Positions 11,307 to 20,525 of a stretch of DNA of 64,000 bases are shown here, in pieces. Under the pieces are notes generated by a model, which saw nothing but the letters and a program-made list of their open reading frames with translations, did no database searches and was not told the DNA's origin. The number at the start of each line of letters is the position of its first letter. The stretch's first letter is position 1. The translations under genes were made by a program, and so were the position numbers. This stretch comes from Streptomyces sp. AA1529 (GTDB taxonomy: Bacteria > Actinomycetota > Actinomycetes > Streptomycetales > Streptomycetaceae): the NCBI RefSeq assembly GCF_000280905.1, contig NZ_ALAP01000052.1, forward strand, positions 1 to 64,000, read 5' to 3'.

Positions 11307-12692
11307 TCAGACCGTGAGGGTCCGCTCGCCCTCCGCCCGCACGATGGCCAGCACCTCGTCGCGGACCCGCTCGACGGTGGCGGCGTCGCGGGCCTCCACG
11401 TTCAGCCGCAGCAGCGGTTCGGTGTTGGAGGGGCGCAGGTTGAACCACCAGTTGACGCCGGTGACGGTGAGGCCGTCCAGCTCGTCCATGGTGACGCTCT
11501 CCCGGCCCGCGAAGGCGGCCTTGACGGCTGCCGTGCGGTTGAACTGGTCCTCGACGGTGCTGTTGATCTCGCCGGAGGAGGCGTAGCGGTCGTAGTGGGC
11601 GACGAGGCGGGAGAGGGTGCCGTCCTGTCCGCCGAGCGCGGCCAGCACGTGGAGGGCGGCGAGCATGCCGGTGTCGGCGTTCCAGAAGTCGCGGAAGTAG
11701 TAGTGGGCCGAGTGCTCGCCGCCGAAGATGGCACCCGTCCTGGCCATCTCCTGCTTGATGAAGGAGTGGCCGACGCGGGTGCGGACCGGCTGCCCGCCGC
11801 TCTCTCTGATCACCTCGGGGACCGACCAGGAGGTGATCAGGTTGTGGATGACGGTGGAGCCGGGCGCCTTGGCCAGCTCGCGCGAGGCGACCAGCGCGGT
11901 GATCGCGGACGGCGGGACCGGGTCGCCGTTCTCGTCCACCACGAAGCAGCGGTCGGCGTCGCCGTCGAAGGCCAGGCCGAGGTCGGCGCCGACCTCGCGG
12001 ACCCGGCGCTGCAGGTCGACGATGTTCTTCGGATCGAGCGGGTTGGCCTCGTGGTTGGGGAAGGTGCCGTCCAGCTCGAAGTACAGATCGTGGAGTTCGA
12101 GCGGCAGCCCGGACAGCACGAAGGGAACGGTCAGCCCGCCCATCCCGTTGCCCGCGTCGACCACGACCGTGAGCCGGCGGATGTGCGACAGGTCGACCAG
12201 GGAGTGCAGGTGCTCGGCGTACTCCGCGAGCATGTCCCGCCGGGTGACGGTGCCTTGGGGCTTGTCGGAGACGGGTGCGCCGCCGCCGTCCGACCACCGC
12301 TCCACCAGGGCGCGGATCTCGGCCAGCCCGGTCTCCTCGCCCACCGGTGCCGCGCCCGCCCGGCACATCTTGATGCCGTTGTAGCGGGCGGGGTTGTGGC
12401 TGGCGGTGAACATCGCGCCGGGCAGGTCGAGTTTGCCGCTGGCGAAGTACAGCTCGTCGGTCGAACACAGGCCGATCTCGGTGACGTCGGCGCCCTGTCC
12501 GGCCGCGCCCCGGCCGAACGCCCGGACGAGGCCGGGTGAGGAGGGCCGCATGTCGTGTCCGACGACGAGCGCCGAAGCGCCGGTGACATGGACGAAGGCG
12601 GCGCCGAACAGTTCGGCTGTCGCCTCGTCCCACTGGTCCGGCACCACACCGCGCACGTCGTACGCCTTCACGATCTGAGACAGATCAGCCAC
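11307..12692 (-). CDS. manB: phosphomannomutase / phosphoglucomutase
   Basis: A 461-residue alpha-D-phosphohexomutase converting mannose-6-phosphate to mannose-1-phosphate. The phosphoserine loop TASHNP is at residues 96-101 (Ser98), the magnesium loop is DGDADR in AFDGDADRCFVVDENG, and the C-terminal phosphate-binding loop is RPSNTEPLLRLNVEAR. It begins with GTG at 12692 behind AGGAGAGG. It is the first gene of the manB - Trm112 - SIS - manA group. Its product would feed the sugar-1-phosphate nucleotidyltransferase at 25152-26234. Confidence 0.96.
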   Translation of the reverse strand: MADLSQIVKAYDVRGVVPDQWDEATAELFGAAFVHVTGASALVVGHDMRPSSPGLVRAFGRGAAGQGADVTEIGLCSTDELYFASGKLDLPGAMFTASHNPARYNGIKMCRAGAAPVGEETGLAEIRALVERWSDGGGAPVSDKPQGTVTRRDMLAEYAEHLHSLVDLSHIRRLTVVVDAGNGMGGLTVPFVLSGLPLELHDLYFELDGTFPNHEANPLDPKNIVDLQRRVREVGADLGLAFDGDADRCFVVDENGDPVPPSAITALVASRELAKAPGSTVIHNLITSWSVPEVIRESGGQPVRTRVGHSFIKQEMARTGAIFGGEHSAHYYFRDFWNADTGMLAALHVLAALGGQDGTLSRLVAHYDRYASSGEINSTVEDQFNRTAAVKAAFAGRESVTMDELDGLTVTGVNWWFNLRPSNTEPLLRLNVEARDAATVERVRDEVLAIVRAEGERTLTV

Positions 12693-12776
12693 GGCCAGCC
12701 TCTCCTGGGTCGTCGGTCGTAAACGGTCCCAAATCTACCCGCGGCACGGAAGGGCGCCGTGCGGCAGCGCGGTGCG

Positions 12777-13175
12777 CTACGGCTCCGGGGGCCGCAGGAC
12801 CCTCAGATGGCCGCGCCGGGCGACCTCCGTCGCGTCGGCCTCGCCCGCCTCGGGCCCGCCCCGCCGGTCGCGCGGGGCCGGGCCCCGCGGGTCGGGGCGC
12901 GGTGTCCGGGCCGCCTCGCGCACGGCGTCGGCCAGGGCTTCCAGATCGTCGCCGCTGGGGCGGGCGGCGGCCGTGTCGACGGCGAGCCGGACCACCTCCC
13001 AGCCGCGTGGTGCGGTGAGCCGCTCGGAGTGCTCGGCGCACAGGTCGTAGCAGTGCGGCTCGGCGTAGGTGGCGAGGGGGCCCAGGACGGCGGTTGAGTC
13101 CGCGTAGACGTACGTCAGCGTCGCGACGGCGGGACGACCGCAAGCGGTGCGCGAACAGCGACGTACAGGGCTCAC
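12777..13175 (-). CDS. DUF3499 family protein
   Basis: A 132-residue actinobacterial protein of unknown function. Its N-terminus has a Cys-rich block (RRCSRTACGRPAVATLTYVY) and a second one (EPHCYDLCAEHSERL), which together could bind a metal. The C-terminal third is charged and low-complexity. I used GTG 13175 (MSPVRRCSRTAC) as the start, but it has no clear ribosome site. The frame stays open upstream with a plausible ATG at 13253, and the intervening residues look coding-like, so the true start may be further 5'. It is divergent from the metallopeptidase-like gene. Confidence 0.75.
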   Translation of the reverse strand: MSPVRRCSRTACGRPAVATLTYVYADSTAVLGPLATYAEPHCYDLCAEHSERLTAPRGWEVVRLAVDTAAARPSGDDLEALADAVREAARTPRPDPRGPAPRDRRGGPEAGEADATEVARRGHLRVLRPPEP

Positions 13176-13518
13176 AGCGTTGGACCGTACCGCACTCTTG
13201 AGCGGGCTGCGACGACTCGCCAGGACGTCACCCTGCCGTGTCGTCCGGGTCATCCGGGTTCTTCGGAAACGTCCGATCCGCTGAACGGCAGACCGAGAGG
13301 TCCGTCGCCCCCGCCCCCGGCCGGCCCGCGCAGCCGGCGGGCGCACACACCCCGGGCTGCGCGCCTGGTCATGGTCGGTCCCGGTGCCCGTTCCGCCGGA
13401 ACGGACGGCCGTCCCGGCGGCGTGGGCGCGATGCCGCCGTCCGCCGAAGCGGGCGCGGCGGCCCGCACCCGCCCGTCGCGCCCCGCACGGGCCCCGCGGC
13501 GGGCTACGCTCGGGGGCG
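13176..13518. other. divergent intergenic region
   Basis: The 343 bp between the DUF3499 gene and the zincin-like gene must hold both promoters. Part of it (to 13253) may be coding if DUF3499 starts upstream. No clear promoter, repeat or RNA was recognised. Confidence 0.4.
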
Positions 13519-13968
13519 ATGGACAGCCCCGTACCGCCGCGCCGGGCCGACTCCCGGCCGCGCCGCCGAGACCGCCACGGCCGCGGCATGCGCGGCCCCG
13601 TCGCCCCACCCCAAGTGCCGCTCGCCATCAGCCGGGCAGAGGCGTTCGACGATCTGGTGCGCGACTCGGTGACCCGCCTGGAGCGGCACTGGCCGCAACT
13701 GGCCGGTGTCGAGTTCGCCGTCCAGGAGGTGCCGCGGTCGGACAACGGGGAGGTGCGCGAGGGCGACGACGCCGTACCGCTCGGCCGGGTCACCGAGGGC
13801 GGCGGCGAGCACCCGGACCGTGTGATCGTCTTCCGGCGCCCGGTGGAGATCCGCAGCCGCAGCAGGGACGAGCGGGCCCTTCTGGTGCACGAGGTGGTGG
13901 TCGAGCAGGTGGCCGAACTGCTGGGCCTGGAGCCCGAGTCGGTGGACCCCCGCTACGGCCAGGACTAG
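13519..13968 (+). CDS. zincin-like (PF06262-type) protein, degenerate motif
   Basis: A 149-residue protein. An Arg/Pro-rich N-terminal 30 residues precede a small zincin-like fold (FDDLVRDSVTRLERHWPQL, VEFAVQEVP, VIVFRRPVEIRSRS). The helix that should carry the zinc motif HExxH reads HEVVVEQVAELLGL at residues 124-137, so the second histidine is Val128. The protein is therefore unlikely to bind zinc in the usual way. As I remember, Streptomyces relatives share this change, so it is probably not a sequencing error. ATG 13519 follows GGGGG. It converges on the DUF5719 gene. Confidence 0.75.
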   Translation: MDSPVPPRRADSRPRRRDRHGRGMRGPVAPPQVPLAISRAEAFDDLVRDSVTRLERHWPQLAGVEFAVQEVPRSDNGEVREGDDAVPLGRVTEGGGEHPDRVIVFRRPVEIRSRSRDERALLVHEVVVEQVAELLGLEPESVDPRYGQD

Positions 13969-14003
13969 GCACACCGCCACGGCCGGGACCGGGCACCCCG
14001 CCG

Positions 14004-14034
14004 GGAGCGGACGGTCCGGCCTCCCGTCCGCTCC
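14004..14034. terminator. bidirectional terminator hairpin
   Basis: A perfect 9-bp inverted repeat (GGAGCGGAC at 14004-14012, complement at 14026-14034) with a 13-nt loop sits in the 72-bp gap between convergent genes. Confidence 0.6.
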
Positions 14035-14040
14035 GTGCGC

Positions 14041-15690
14041 TCACTCGTCGTCGTTGAGCACCGACAGGTCCTGGGCCGACTCCGGTACGGCGACCGTGCT
14101 CCGGTCGTCGGGGAGCGTCTGCACGGTGAACCCGGGGACGCCGGACTGCTCGTGCTCCAACGTGCGGGAGGCGTAGACCGGGCCGCCCGAGAGGCGCTCC
14201 ACCGTCACCGCGTAGCCGCCCTTGCCGTCCGCGGGACGGGGCGGGGTGAACGCCTTGGTGGTGTGCCCCTTGAGCGTGACGGTGGTGCTCTTGGGGCTGC
14301 CGCCGCCGCTGCCCGGCGACGCGGTCACCCGCACCTTCGCGCCGCCCTCCGGGGCGGCCAGCGCCAGGGTGGTTCCGCTCGCGGTGTTGCCCGCGGCGGT
14401 GGCCCGCTTCTGCACGGGTGCCGTCGCCGGGATGAACGCCGTCTCCTGCTTGCTCCCCTTGCCGCGCAGCACCCGCGCCGCCGCCACCACGTCCGGGGCG
14501 TCGTCGCCGTCCTCGGCCGGGGAGAGCACCAGCGAGCCGGCCTCGCCCTTGATCAAGCCCTTGAGGTCGACGGTGGTGACCATGCCCGCCTTCACGTGCA
14601 GGGACTCGTGCCCGGCCGGGCTGATCCGCCCGGACTTGCCCGCGAGCTGCACCTTCAGGTCCGCGTCCGCGCCACCGGGGGCGAGCACCGAGAGCCGGAC
14701 CGCCGTCGCGTCCTCGGGAATGCCCGGCAGCACCTGGCCGGGCCCCGGGTCGGCGGAGGGCGCCAGCCAGTCACCGCCCAGCTTGCGGTCCGAGGACTGG
14801 ATCAGGGCCCCCACCCGGCCGGAGCGCGCGATCACATGCAGCGTCACGTTGGTGACCGGTTCGGGGGTCAGGGTGGACAGCAGCACGGGAACGGTGGCGT
14901 GCGGCGGGACGGTGATCCCCTTGCCGCTGCCCTGCCCGGCCTTCTCCTTGCCCTCCTTGCCGTACAGCTCCAGGTCGACGACCGCGGGGGTGCTGTCCGG
15001 GTTGGTGAGGTGGACGTAGTCCTGCCGGCCCTCGGCCGTGCCCGCGCCCGGGAACCAGAACGAGGTGTCCGGCACCGAGCAGGACGTGCCCTGCAGGCCG
15101 CGCCCCGCTCCGGCGGCGACGGTCGTCGTCTGCTGCACCGTCCAGCCCGGCGCGAAGGGGCCGTCGGCGGTGCCGGTCAGCGCGGGGGCCTCGGAGTCGT
15201 CCGTCTCCGCCGCGACGGGGGTGCCGGGGCTGCTGAGGGAGAGGAACGGCTTGCCGTTCCCCTTCCCGGCGGCGTCCTCGCCTGACGCACCGCCCTCGGA
15301 GCCCCCGCCGTCCTCGGAGTCGCCGTCCTTGGCGTCGTCCTTGTTCTTGTCCTGGTTCTTGTCCTTGCCGGACTCCTCGGAGTCGGACTCGCCGTTCTCC
15401 TCGCCGTCCGCGGGGTCCTGGGGGTCGGCGCGCTCGGCCGCGTACAGGGCCGCGCTGCCCTTCTTGCCGGGACCGCCCTTGGGCGTGAACGCCTCGTAGG
15501 CGGTCTCCGCGACATCGGACGTGCTCGGGGACGGGCAGACCAGCGTCGAGCGCTCGACCGGCTTGCGGGCCGCCGTCCCGACGCTCTCGGCGCTGCTCGC
15601 CGCCTCCTCGGGAGCGGTGAGCGCGGCGACGCCGGTCACCGCGGCGAGCGCGACGGCGACCGCTCCGACGCTGAGGACTGTGCGGTTCAC
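14041..15690 (-). CDS. DUF5719 family secreted/anchored protein
   Basis: A 549-residue protein with an N-terminal hydrophobic segment (residues ~5-25, a signal anchor or signal peptide). A strongly charged low-complexity stretch of Lys, Asp and Glu follows (about residues 100-150), then repeated beta-sandwich-like segments rich in Thr, Val and Gly. This suggests an extracytoplasmic all-beta protein. The GTG start at 15690 overlaps the TGA of the upstream glycosyltransferase gene by 4 nt, so the two are translationally coupled. That pairing suggests it works with the glycosyltransferase at the membrane surface. The biochemical function is unknown. Confidence 0.8.
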   Translation of the reverse strand: MNRTVLSVGAVAVALAAVTGVAALTAPEEAASSAESVGTAARKPVERSTLVCPSPSTSDVAETAYEAFTPKGGPGKKGSAALYAAERADPQDPADGEENGESDSEESGKDKNQDKNKDDAKDGDSEDGGGSEGGASGEDAAGKGNGKPFLSLSSPGTPVAAETDDSEAPALTGTADGPFAPGWTVQQTTTVAAGAGRGLQGTSCSVPDTSFWFPGAGTAEGRQDYVHLTNPDSTPAVVDLELYGKEGKEKAGQGSGKGITVPPHATVPVLLSTLTPEPVTNVTLHVIARSGRVGALIQSSDRKLGGDWLAPSADPGPGQVLPGIPEDATAVRLSVLAPGGADADLKVQLAGKSGRISPAGHESLHVKAGMVTTVDLKGLIKGEAGSLVLSPAEDGDDAPDVVAAARVLRGKGSKQETAFIPATAPVQKRATAAGNTASGTTLALAAPEGGAKVRVTASPGSGGGSPKSTTVTLKGHTTKAFTPPRPADGKGGYAVTVERLSGGPVYASRTLEHEQSGVPGFTVQTLPDDRSTVAVPESAQDLSVLNDDE

Positions 15691-18600
15691 TGCTGCTCGC
15701 TCCCGTCGCCGTTGCCGTACCTGTTGTCGTAGCCGTGCGTGCCCGCCCCGTCGTGGCCCTGCGGCTGGTCGTACGGCGCGGCGTACTGCTGGGCCGCGTA
15801 CTGCTGGGCCTGCCATTCCTCGTAGGACTGCTGCTGGTAGGCGTCGTAGCCGGGCTGGGCGCCGTAGTACTGCTGCTCCTGGTGCCCCTGGCCGTAGGGC
15901 TGCTGCGGGACCTGGCCGTAGGGGGCCGCACCGTAGGCGTCGTAGGCGCCGTAGGCGTCATAGGGGGACTGCTCGTAGGGAGCGGCCTGACCGTAGCCCG
16001 GGTCCGCGTACGGGGACTGCTGCGGCACATAGGGCTGCTGCTGTCCGTAGGGGTCGTACTCCGGCTGCGCGGGCACCGGTTGCTGACCGTAGGGGTCGTA
16101 CTCCGGCTGCTCCGGCATCGGCTGCTGCTGCAGATCCTGCGGCGGCGCCGGTTCGGGCGGCACCGGGGGCTGCTCCTGCGCGGACTGCGCGGGGGGCGCC
16201 TGCGCGGCCTCCGCCGCGGCGCGGAGCCGACGGGCCCTGCGGCCCTCTCCCGCCGCCGACGGATCGGGCGCCGCCGGCTCGGTCTCGGGCAGGTCGTCGT
16301 CCACGTCCCGGCGTCGACCCGGCAGCGCCAGGACGACGACGACCAGCAGGAGGAAGCCCTGTGTCCACACCCACGCGGTGTGCGGGAGGGGCGTCCGGTA
16401 GTCCAGCTCCAGCTTGCCGCCCTCGGTCGGCAGTTCGAAGCCCTGCGCCCAGCCGTCCACCGTGACGCTCCTGAGCGGGCTGCCGTCGAGGGTGGCCTCC
16501 CAGCCGTCGGCGGCGCGGTCCGCGAGCCGCAGCACCCGCCCGGAGGGGCCGGACGGCAGCGTCGCGTGCGAGGCCACCGGACCGGCCGGAACGGCCACCG
16601 GTGCCGTCACCGCGCCGCTCGCGCCCTTCTCCGGGTCGCCCGGGACGATCGAGACACGCGACACCTGGCGGTCGACCCGCCACAGCGCGCTGCCGTCCTC
16701 CTGGCTGAGCCGGGTCAGTCCGGGCGTGGCGTCCAGGGTGCGGCTCACCCGGCGCGAGGCGCCGTCGCGCAGCAGCACGTACCGGACCGCGTAGCCGCCC
16801 AGTTGGCTGGTCTGGTCGGCGCCGGACCCGGCCACGAGGTTGGAGACCACGCCGTCCAGGCGTCCGTCGTCGCCCTCGGCCGCCGCCAGGTCGGCGTCGC
16901 CCAGCCGGGCGCCCGCGCCGCGGGTGAGCGTGTAGGTGACACCCGTGGCGCCCTCGGGCTGGTCGAGGACCAGGGTGCGGGCCTGGTCGCTGGTGGTGCT
17001 CTCCTCGGCGACGAACGCGGGCACCTGCACCGGGTCGCGCCGGGAGAGCGGGCCGTCGGCGCCGCGCAGCATCCATCCCCCGGCGGCGACCAGCGGGGCG
17101 AGCACGCAGGCCGCGGCGACCAGGGCGGCGGCGGGCTGGCGCCAGCCGAAGCTCTGCGCCGCCACCCGCTCCTTGGCACCCTCGGCACCGACCGCGGCGG
17201 CGCACAGCAGCGCGAGCCCGTAGACGAGGGTGGCGGGACCGGCCCAGGCGGAGCCGTTGGACACCGCCGCCGCCAGCAGCGCCACCAGCGCGGCGGCCCA
17301 CGCGGCGGACACGGCGAGCCGCCGCTCGCTGCGCAGCAGGGCCGCGAGCCCGGCCAGCACCAGGCCGACGAGGAACAGCCCGTCCGTGGTCCCCGGGCCG
17401 CCCGGGGAGAGGGTCAGCAGGTCGAAGGCGGAGGCGGCGCCGGTGCCGTACTCCAGACCGGCCTCGCCCAGGAACTGCGCGGGGCTGGTGAACAGCGTCG
17501 GCGACCACGGCGCGAGCAGCACCAGCGGCGTCACCAGGACGGCGGCCAGCCGGGCCAGGAGCGCGCCGAGCGAGGCACCGTCCGCGCGGCGCACGGCGAG
17601 CACCGCGAGCGCCAGCACGGCGGCGATCAGCCACACGACGGGGGTGAACGCGGTCGTGAACGTCAGCAGCAGCGCGTAGGCCCAGGCCGCGCGCCAGCCG
17701 CCCTTGCCGCGCAGTCCGCTCGCCGCCACGGCGGCCCGCGCCAGCAGCGGCAGCAGTACGGCGAGCACGGCGGTGCCGATGCGGCCCTGGGCGAGCGCGC
17801 CGGTGGCGGCGGGCAGGAAGGCGTAGGCGACGCTTGCCCAGGCGCGCACCAGTCGGGAGTCGACCAGGGGGCGGGAGGCGAAGTAGGCGGTGACACCGGC
17901 GAGCGGGACCGAGCAGACCAGCAGCAGGGTCAGCGCGAACCCGGTGCTGCCGAACAGCAGGGTGGCGAAGGTGGCCAGGACGGCGAGGTAGGGGGGAGCC
18001 GAGACGGTGCCGCCGGTTCCCACCGGATGCCATCCCTCGGCGTAGCGCGCCCACAGCTCCGCGACCCCGTCGGGCGCGGGCAGCAGCGCACCGCCCGCCA
18101 GCGCGCCGCCGCCCAGCAGCGCCCGGCAGGCCACCAGGGAGACGACCAGCAGGACGGCGAACAGGACGGGCCCGGGCTGCTGTCCGAGCCGCTTGAGCCG
18201 CGCGAACTGTTCGACCTCCAGGAAGTCCGCGTCCTCGTCCCCGGGGCCCGTCTCGGCGGCGCCGTGCCGGCCCGCGGCGGAGGAGTCCGGTTCGGAGCGG
18301 CCGGGAAGGCTGCTGGTGGCCTGTTCGAGGGTGGCCCGCAGGGTGGCGCCGGGGGGCGGGAAGAGCGGCCGCAGCTCCTTGTGCGGGACGGCGGGCCTGC
18401 CCCGTCGGCGGCGGGCCGTCAGGATGCGGCCGCCGCGCAGCAGGGTGCCGGAGAGGCCGGTGATCTCGTCCAGGGCCTGTCCGGGCACCTTGCCGATGAG
18501 GTAGCCGAGGGTCCGCAGCACGGTGCCGACGACCAGGCGCAGCAGCACCCAGGGCAGCAGGGAGCCGGGCACGTTGGCGAGCAGGGTGTAGACGGCGCCC

Positions 18601-19523
18601 GCCTTGTCCACCCGGTGCGGGCTGGCGCCGTTGCTGGAGCGCCCCACGCAGTCGACGGGGCGGCGTTCCCGGGAGGCGGCCTCGGCGTGCCGCAGCACGG
18701 CGTCCGGGACGGTCAGCACCCGGTGCCCGGCGGACTGGGCGCGCCAGCACAGGTCGACGTCGTCGCGCATCAGGGGCAGCCGGCGGTCGAATCCGCCGAG
18801 CTGGTCGTAGACGTCGCGGCGGATGAGCATGCCCGCGGTGGAGACGGCCAGCACGGGGCGCACCTGGTCGTGTTGGCCCTGGTCCTGCTCGCGGCGCTCG
18901 ATGCCGGTCCAGCGCCGTCCGCTGTGCGCGATGGAGACCCCGGCCTCCAGGAGCTGGCGTTTGTCGTACCAGCTGCGGAGTTTGGGGCCGGCGATGCCGA
19001 CGGACGGGTCCGCGTCGACGACCCGCAGGAGCTGGGCCAGGGTGTCCGGTTCGGGGGCGCAGTCGTCGTGCAGCAGCCACAGCCACTCCACGGGCTCGCC
19101 GTAGGGCAGCTCGGGCAGGTCGTAGGCGTCGTCCCGCCAGGTGCGGTTGACCGGGTCCCAGCCGCTGGGCCGCTTGAGGTACGGCAGGTCCTCGGGGGTG
19201 AGCCGGCGCGCGGTGCGGGCGGCCTCCTCGACGGCGGTGCCGAACCCGGTGCGGCGCGCCATGTGCAGGACGCGCTCGGCGCCGAGCGCGTCTGTCAGCA
19301 GCCGGGCGGTGTCGTCCGCACTGCCGGTGTCGGCCGCGATGATGTTCTGCACGGGGCGGTTCTGCTCCAGCAGCCCGCTCAGCGCGCGGGGCAGCCAGCG
19401 GGCGCCGTCGTGGGCGACGAGGACGGCGGTGACGACGTGCCGGGGGGACTCGGGCGGCTCCAAGGTGGCCAACCCTGCTGCGGCCGCCTCGTAGTGGGCC
19501 GCCATGTGGCTGTGCACGGACAT
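15687..19523 (-). CDS. large membrane glycosyltransferase, GT2 fused to multi-TM domain
   Basis: A 1278-residue fusion protein. Residues ~30-330 form a family 2 glycosyltransferase (VVTAVLVAHDGARWLPRAL, ADTGSADDTARLL, metal-binding HDDCAPEPDTL, MRDDVDLCWRAQSAGHRV). About 10-12 membrane helices follow between roughly residues 480 and 1110, with a large extracytoplasmic part. The last ~150 residues are Gln/Tyr/Pro/Gly-rich with repeats such as PEYDPYGQQ. The layout suggests a lipid-linked or surface glycan polymerising enzyme. It lies between whiB and DUF5719 and is coupled to the latter. I used ATG 19523 with GGAGGG 11-16 nt upstream; ATG 19505 is an alternative. Confidence 0.88.
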   Translation of the reverse strand: MSVHSHMAAHYEAAAAGLATLEPPESPRHVVTAVLVAHDGARWLPRALSGLLEQNRPVQNIIAADTGSADDTARLLTDALGAERVLHMARRTGFGTAVEEAARTARRLTPEDLPYLKRPSGWDPVNRTWRDDAYDLPELPYGEPVEWLWLLHDDCAPEPDTLAQLLRVVDADPSVGIAGPKLRSWYDKRQLLEAGVSIAHSGRRWTGIERREQDQGQHDQVRPVLAVSTAGMLIRRDVYDQLGGFDRRLPLMRDDVDLCWRAQSAGHRVLTVPDAVLRHAEAASRERRPVDCVGRSSNGASPHRVDKAGAVYTLLANVPGSLLPWVLLRLVVGTVLRTLGYLIGKVPGQALDEITGLSGTLLRGGRILTARRRRGRPAVPHKELRPLFPPPGATLRATLEQATSSLPGRSEPDSSAAGRHGAAETGPGDEDADFLEVEQFARLKRLGQQPGPVLFAVLLVVSLVACRALLGGGALAGGALLPAPDGVAELWARYAEGWHPVGTGGTVSAPPYLAVLATFATLLFGSTGFALTLLLVCSVPLAGVTAYFASRPLVDSRLVRAWASVAYAFLPAATGALAQGRIGTAVLAVLLPLLARAAVAASGLRGKGGWRAAWAYALLLTFTTAFTPVVWLIAAVLALAVLAVRRADGASLGALLARLAAVLVTPLVLLAPWSPTLFTSPAQFLGEAGLEYGTGAASAFDLLTLSPGGPGTTDGLFLVGLVLAGLAALLRSERRLAVSAAWAAALVALLAAAVSNGSAWAGPATLVYGLALLCAAAVGAEGAKERVAAQSFGWRQPAAALVAAACVLAPLVAAGGWMLRGADGPLSRRDPVQVPAFVAEESTTSDQARTLVLDQPEGATGVTYTLTRGAGARLGDADLAAAEGDDGRLDGVVSNLVAGSGADQTSQLGGYAVRYVLLRDGASRRVSRTLDATPGLTRLSQEDGSALWRVDRQVSRVSIVPGDPEKGASGAVTAPVAVPAGPVASHATLPSGPSGRVLRLADRAADGWEATLDGSPLRSVTVDGWAQGFELPTEGGKLELDYRTPLPHTAWVWTQGFLLLVVVVLALPGRRRDVDDDLPETEPAAPDPSAAGEGRRARRLRAAAEAAQAPPAQSAQEQPPVPPEPAPPQDLQQQPMPEQPEYDPYGQQPVPAQPEYDPYGQQQPYVPQQSPYADPGYGQAAPYEQSPYDAYGAYDAYGAAPYGQVPQQPYGQGHQEQQYYGAQPGYDAYQQQSYEEWQAQQYAAQQYAAPYDQPQGHDGAGTHGYDNRYGNGDGSEQQ

Positions 19524-19807
19524 CGAGGTAGGGGCCCTCCCCGGGGTGCCGGGGCCTCGCGGCGGTGCCGCGGTGTGGCTGCAAGCCCCCGGAAGACGCG
19601 TATCGGAGCGGTGAGCGCACGCCCTTGCCAGGGTGGTGTGCGTCGTGGACGGCCCCACACTAACGGCTCACCCTCACGCGCCCGGCGCCTCCGGGCAACT
19701 GCCCGGGGCCGGCTGCTGGTTGCCCGGCGCGAGCGGTGCGCGGGCCCGGCCCGGTCGCCCGGGTCCTTCCTGGGTGCGGCTGTTCGACGGTCCGACGGAC
19801 GGTCGGG

Positions 19808-20071
19808 TCAGACAGCGGCTTTCTTCAGTCGGCGCCGTTCACGCTCGGACAGGCCGCCCCAAATACCGAAACGCTCGTCATTGGCGAGGGCGTATTCGAG
19901 GCATTCGGAGCGGACTTCACACGCGAGGCAGACCTTTTTCGCCTCGCGGGTGGACCCGCCCTTCTCGGGGAAGAACGACTCCGGGTCGGTCTGCGCGCAC
20001 AGGGCGCGCTCCTGCCAACCCAGCTCCTCGTCCGCCTCTTCGACCAGCAGTTGTTGGAACAGCTCGGTCAT
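19808..20071 (-). CDS. whiB: WhiB sporulation regulator
   Basis: An 87-residue iron-sulfur transcription factor. The four cluster ligands are Cys25, Cys48, Cys51 and Cys57 (CLACEVRSEC). The GIWGG turn is at residues 69-73, followed by the basic C-terminal helix SERERRRLKKAAV that contacts DNA. WhiB acts with WhiA at sporulation septation genes in Streptomyces. The sequence is essentially the canonical WhiB, and flanking genes match the whiB neighbourhood as I know it. ATG 20071 follows GAGGGG. Confidence 0.97.
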   Translation of the reverse strand: MTELFQQLLVEEADEELGWQERALCAQTDPESFFPEKGGSTREAKKVCLACEVRSECLEYALANDERFGIWGGLSERERRRLKKAAV

Positions 20072-20488
20072 GTGCGCCCCTCGATCCGTCTCTTCGACCC
20101 CGTGATGCTGTCGTTATCGAACCCTCATGAACGACACGAGTGAAATTACAAGTGTGCCGATCCGGGGCAGTCAAGCCGAGATCTGCTATTGAGCCCGTTA
20201 TTCACCCGGCGGAACCAAGCTTTCGCAGTAAGTGTTCAAATCACTACGAAATATGACACTCGTGCCCGGAGTCGGAGCGTTTTCCCGACTCCTCTATTCA
20301 GAACGCGATGACCTGCGGTCACGTTCCGCACCAACCCTCGGATGGCCCTGATCACACTCTGATCACGAAGGCGCAACGGCGTGCAGGTGCGGCTACTGCG
20401 CCAGGTCTCCCGCCCGGGTGGGCGCAAACCTTTCGCCCACCGAAGGAGCCAGAAGGGGTGAAACATTCGCCACAAACGCGACAACAGG
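20072..20488. promoter_or_regulatory. whiB upstream region
   Basis: This stretch is noticeably AT-richer than its surroundings. It contains an 8-bp inverted pair CACGAGTG (20135-20142) and CACTCGTG (20257-20264), each overlapping a GACAC word of the type bound by WhiA. It also has two TGATCAC repeats at 20349-20355 and 20360-20366, spaced one helical turn. The whiB promoters must lie here. A 75-codon open frame at 20308-20535 has no coding character and is not called. Confidence 0.45.
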
Positions 20489-20517
20489 TTGACACCTGGG
20501 GCACGGGGGCGCTGTTC
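20489..20517 (+). promoter_or_regulatory. putative promoter of the cysteine-rich leader / cysteine dioxygenase
   Basis: A perfect TTGACA at 20489-20494 lies 17 bp before a weak -10 (CTGTTC, 20512-20517). The predicted transcription start would be at about 20524-20526, at the ATG of the short leader ORF, so that ORF may be leaderless. Confidence 0.4.
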
Positions 20518-20525
20518 TGGAGCGC

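Noticed and set aside
11160-11310. Poly-Ala or Cys-Gly coding over the GCGGCT array
   Set aside because: The open frames through the array are produced by the repeat itself; the flanking genes stop and start on either side.
15735-20105. A 1456-codon open frame on the plus strand opposite the large glycosyltransferase
   Set aside because: Composition is that of an antisense shadow (Arg, Gly, Ala, Val runs) with no domain; the minus-strand gene has clear GT2 motifs and membrane helices.
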